Positions 7,017-7,819 of a stretch of 7,819 nt of DNA are shown piece by piece. How positions within the stretch are numbered: the stretch's first letter is position 1; each line of letters starts with the position of its first letter. The stretch comes from Deltaproteobacteria bacterium (GTDB lineage Bacteria > Desulfobacterota > Binatia > UBA9968): contig JACPDC010000073.1 of the NCBI GenBank assembly GCA_016184235.1, positions 1-7,819 on the forward strand, in the 5' to 3' direction. Under the pieces are notes generated by a model, which saw only the letters and a program-made list of their open reading frames with translations, did not search any database and was not told the origin of the DNA. Both the position numbers and the translations under genes were made by a program.

Positions 7017-7040
7017 CGCCTCATAGGCGGTTTGGACGCC
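7017..7040 (-). promoter_or_regulatory. Two mutually exclusive small hairpins in the pilin A leader
   Basis: CGCCT-CAT-AGGCG (7017-7029) is a five-pair hairpin. The same GGCG (7026-7029) can instead pair with CGCC at 7037-7040 across a seven-base loop. Both are formed by the - strand leader about 60 bases before the pilin A start. The stems are short and chance is possible. Confidence 0.25.
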
Positions 7041-7086
7041 CTGTTCCTCGTATACTGTCTAAGCTACAGGATTGCCGTTGACAACA

Positions 7087-7166
7087 AGGTGAATGCCTGA
7101 ATTGAGGAGGGAAAAATAACTTAGTGCAGGTGAATACCTGACTCGGGGGAGGGGAAAAATAACTTA
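7087..7166. repeat. Tandem imperfect direct repeat with palindromic cores
   Basis: Two copies (7087-7123 and 7128-7166) share AGGTGAATRCCTGA at the left and GGGAAAAATAACTTA at the right, with a variable centre 2 bp longer in copy two. The left block is itself an inverted repeat, AGGT-N4-ACCT in copy two and AGGT-N4-GCCT in copy one. The cores start 41 bp apart, about four helical turns, so both would face the same side of the DNA. The position upstream of pilin A suggests a paired operator for a fimbrial regulator; the regulator is not identified. Confidence 0.6.
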
Positions 7167-7265
7167 ATCCAAGGAATACCGGCCGGCCAGGAAGGATATG
7201 GCTATGCCGGAGAAATGAGGCCAACAACGAAAAAGAGAGAAAAAGGTAGGATCCTGGAAGCAGGG

Positions 7266-7309
7266 GAGAGGGGAGAGAGAGGCTAGCGGATAGCCTCCTC
7301 TCCTCTCTC
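7266..7309 (-). terminator. Long stem-loop over the glnB stop codon
   Basis: An inner stem pairs GAGGCTA (7279-7285) with TAGCCTC (7291-7297) around a five-base loop. Skipping A7278, pairing continues from 7277/7298 out to 7266/7309 with one mismatch in the - strand RNA (7271/7304). This gives about 18 pairs in all. A T-rich - strand stretch (7244-7230) lies some 20 bases further on rather than directly behind the stem, so this is not a textbook terminator. It may end or stabilise the glnA-glnB transcript before the fimbrial region. Confidence 0.45.
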
Positions 7310-7624
7310 GTTCGTCCGTATTCGGATCACCTCTTCCACCGAAGAGACAAAGATCTTGCCGTCGCCGATCTTGCCCGTCTGGGCGGACTCCAGGATCGTC
7401 TCGACGATCTTCGGCGCCATCTCGTCCGGGGTGAGGATTTCGATCTTCACCTTGGGAAGGAAGTCCACGGTGTATTCGGCCCCGCGGTAGAGCTCCGTAT
7501 GCCCCTTTTGTCTGCCAAAGCCTTTCACCTCGCTGATGGTCATTCCGGTGATACCGGCCGAGGTGAGCTTTTGCTTCACTTCGTCCAACTTAAAAGGCTT
7601 GATGATGGCTTCGATCTTTTTCAT
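7283..7624 (-). CDS. glnB: Nitrogen regulatory protein P-II
   Basis: The 113-residue protein is a trimeric cytoplasmic signal transducer that senses 2-oxoglutarate, ATP/ADP and, through uridylylation, glutamine. It controls targets such as glutamine synthetase adenylylation, NtrB or the ammonium channel. The first signature KGFGRQKGHTELYRGAEY includes the T-loop with Y51, the uridylylation site. The second signature TGKIGDGKIFV supplies nucleotide-binding residues. The N-terminus MKKIEAIIKPFKLDEV is standard. ATG at 7624 is chosen because GAGGAGG lies directly upstream (7638-7632) and the protein then has family length; the frame is open to 7717 but those residues are unlike P-II. Sitting next to glnA favours GlnB over GlnK, although GlnK-type function cannot be excluded. 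It is transcribed after glnA, probably in the same operon. Confidence 0.95.
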   Translation of the reverse strand: MKKIEAIIKPFKLDEVKQKLTSAGITGMTISEVKGFGRQKGHTELYRGAEYTVDFLPKVKIEILTPDEMAPKIVETILESAQTGKIGDGKIFVSSVEEVIRIRTNERGEEAIR

Positions 7625-7652
7625 TTGAGCCTCCTCTCGCTTCGTGTTCGGG

Positions 7653-7700
7653 CTTCGACTGAGCTCAGCCGAAGTCTGGTTCGTGTTCGTACGAGCACGA
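7653..7700. repeat. Two palindromes in the glnA-glnB spacer
   Basis: Positions 7653-7674 form a 22-bp inverted repeat (arms CTTCGACTGAG and CTCAGCCGAAG, one mismatched pair). Positions 7681-7700 form a 20-bp inverted repeat around TTCGTACGAG, with one mismatched pair that is a T-G wobble in the + strand reading. In addition TTCGTGTTCG occurs at 7641-7650 and 7680-7689, and its inverse CGAACACG at 7711-7718. The first palindrome resembles dispersed extragenic repeats built on a TTCGACTGAGCTCAG-type core, but I cannot test its copy number here. The hairpins could set relative glnA and glnB expression. Confidence 0.6.
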
Positions 7701-7720
7701 GAAACGATCACGAACACGGT

Positions 7721-7819
7721 CTAGATATCGAAGTACAGAGCGAACTCATAGGGATGGGGTCTGAGCCGGATGGCATCGACCTCTTTCTTGCGCTTGTACT
7801 CCAGCCAGGTCTCGATCAC
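7721..7819 (-). CDS. glnA: Glutamine synthetase, type I (C-terminal end only)
   Basis: The last 32 codons read VIETWLEYKRKKEVDAIRLR followed by PHPYEFALYFDI and a TAG stop. The RPHPYEF-x-LYFDI ending is the recognisable C-terminus of bacterial type I glutamine synthetase, which joins ammonia and glutamate using ATP. The tail helix and strand contribute to packing of the dodecamer. The rest of the gene lies beyond the right edge, so catalytic residues and the adenylylation tyrosine cannot be checked. It is followed by glnB after 96 bases on the same strand, the usual functional pairing for nitrogen assimilation, although glnB-first order is common in other genomes. Confidence 0.9.
   Translation of the reverse strand: MIETWLEYKRKKEVDAIRLRPHPYEFALYFDI

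Larger units (their letters stand above)
6964..7282 (-). promoter_or_regulatory. Intergenic control region between glnB and the fimbrial cluster
   Basis: These 319 bases hold no convincing gene. Going upstream from pilin A they contain the purine-rich ribosome site (about 6973-6988), small competing hairpins (7017-7040), a tandem imperfect repeat (7087-7166), a GGCCGGCC palindrome (7181-7188) and a purine-rich tract reaching glnB (about 7229-7282). A - strand TTGTCA (7084-7079) is a plausible -35 box, but no good -10 box lies at 16-18 bp; GTATAC is too far away. No sigma-54 (GG-N10-GC) match was found. The fimbrial promoter is probably here but I cannot place it. Confidence 0.5.

Noticed and set aside
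6964..7060. A c-di-GMP (GEMM) riboswitch in the pilin A leader, suggested by GGGCGTCCAAACCGCC.
   Set aside because: The conserved GGCAAACC and GGACGCAAAGCC elements and the tetraloop-receptor layout are not present; only short GC-rich similarity remains.
7087..7166. A CRISPR array.
   Set aside because: There are only two copies, almost adjacent with no proper spacer, and the variation is inside the unit.
7168..7282. A sigma-54 promoter in the nitrogen/fimbrial intergenic region.
   Set aside because: No GG-N10-GC pair with acceptable flanks was found on either strand of this stretch.
7625..7717. An N-terminal extension of the P-II protein using the ATG at 7717.
   Set aside because: The extra 31 residues do not resemble P-II, are encoded by the palindromic spacer, and a strong ribosome site sits just before the ATG at 7624.

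Overview
The window comes from a GC-rich bacterial chromosome. The surface-organelle genes (usher, periplasmic chaperone, Sec-exported pilins) require an outer membrane, so the host is Gram-negative. The P-II protein is of the proteobacterial GlnB type, with the uridylylation tyrosine at residue 51. I cannot fix the phylum from sequence alone; a proteobacterial-like or uncultivated soil or sediment lineage fits. No rRNA, tRNA, CRISPR array or insertion sequence is visible.

Left block, + strand (1-2107): the 3' part of a class II aldolase/adducin-family gene, then 42 bp later a complete UbiD-family decarboxylase with an ideal Shine-Dalgarno sequence. The two look like one small catabolic operon entering from the left. 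The substrate is unknown and no ubiX-type flavin prenyltransferase gene is present here.

Central block, - strand (6963 down to 2113): a compact chaperone-usher fimbrial cluster of the archaic (Csu-like, sigma-fimbria) type. In transcription order it holds SCPU pilin A, a 0.2-kb spacer with two hairpins and a probable internal promoter, SCPU pilin B, a PapD-like chaperone, an outer-membrane usher and SCPU subunit C. B to chaperone overlap by one base (TAGTG), and the remaining gaps are 36 and 16 bp. Subunits are exported by Sec, held by the chaperone, and polymerised through the usher by donor-strand exchange. A and B have N-terminal donor-strand extensions. C appears to have none, which makes it the best candidate for the tip or terminal subunit. 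No two-domain CsuE-like adhesin is present.

Right block, - strand (7819 down to 7283): the extreme 3' end of glnA (glutamine synthetase) followed by glnB (P-II nitrogen regulator), separated by 97 bp rich in inverted repeats. A large stem-loop covers the glnB stop codon and may end that transcript. The 319 bp between glnB and pilin A is the fimbrial control region. It holds a tandem imperfect repeat whose palindromic cores lie 41 bp apart (about four helical turns), plus small competing hairpins in the presumed leader.

The UbiD and fimbrial units converge with their stop codons only 5 bp apart, inside an 11-bp palindrome. There is almost no room for a terminator there, so antisense read-through between the two units is likely.
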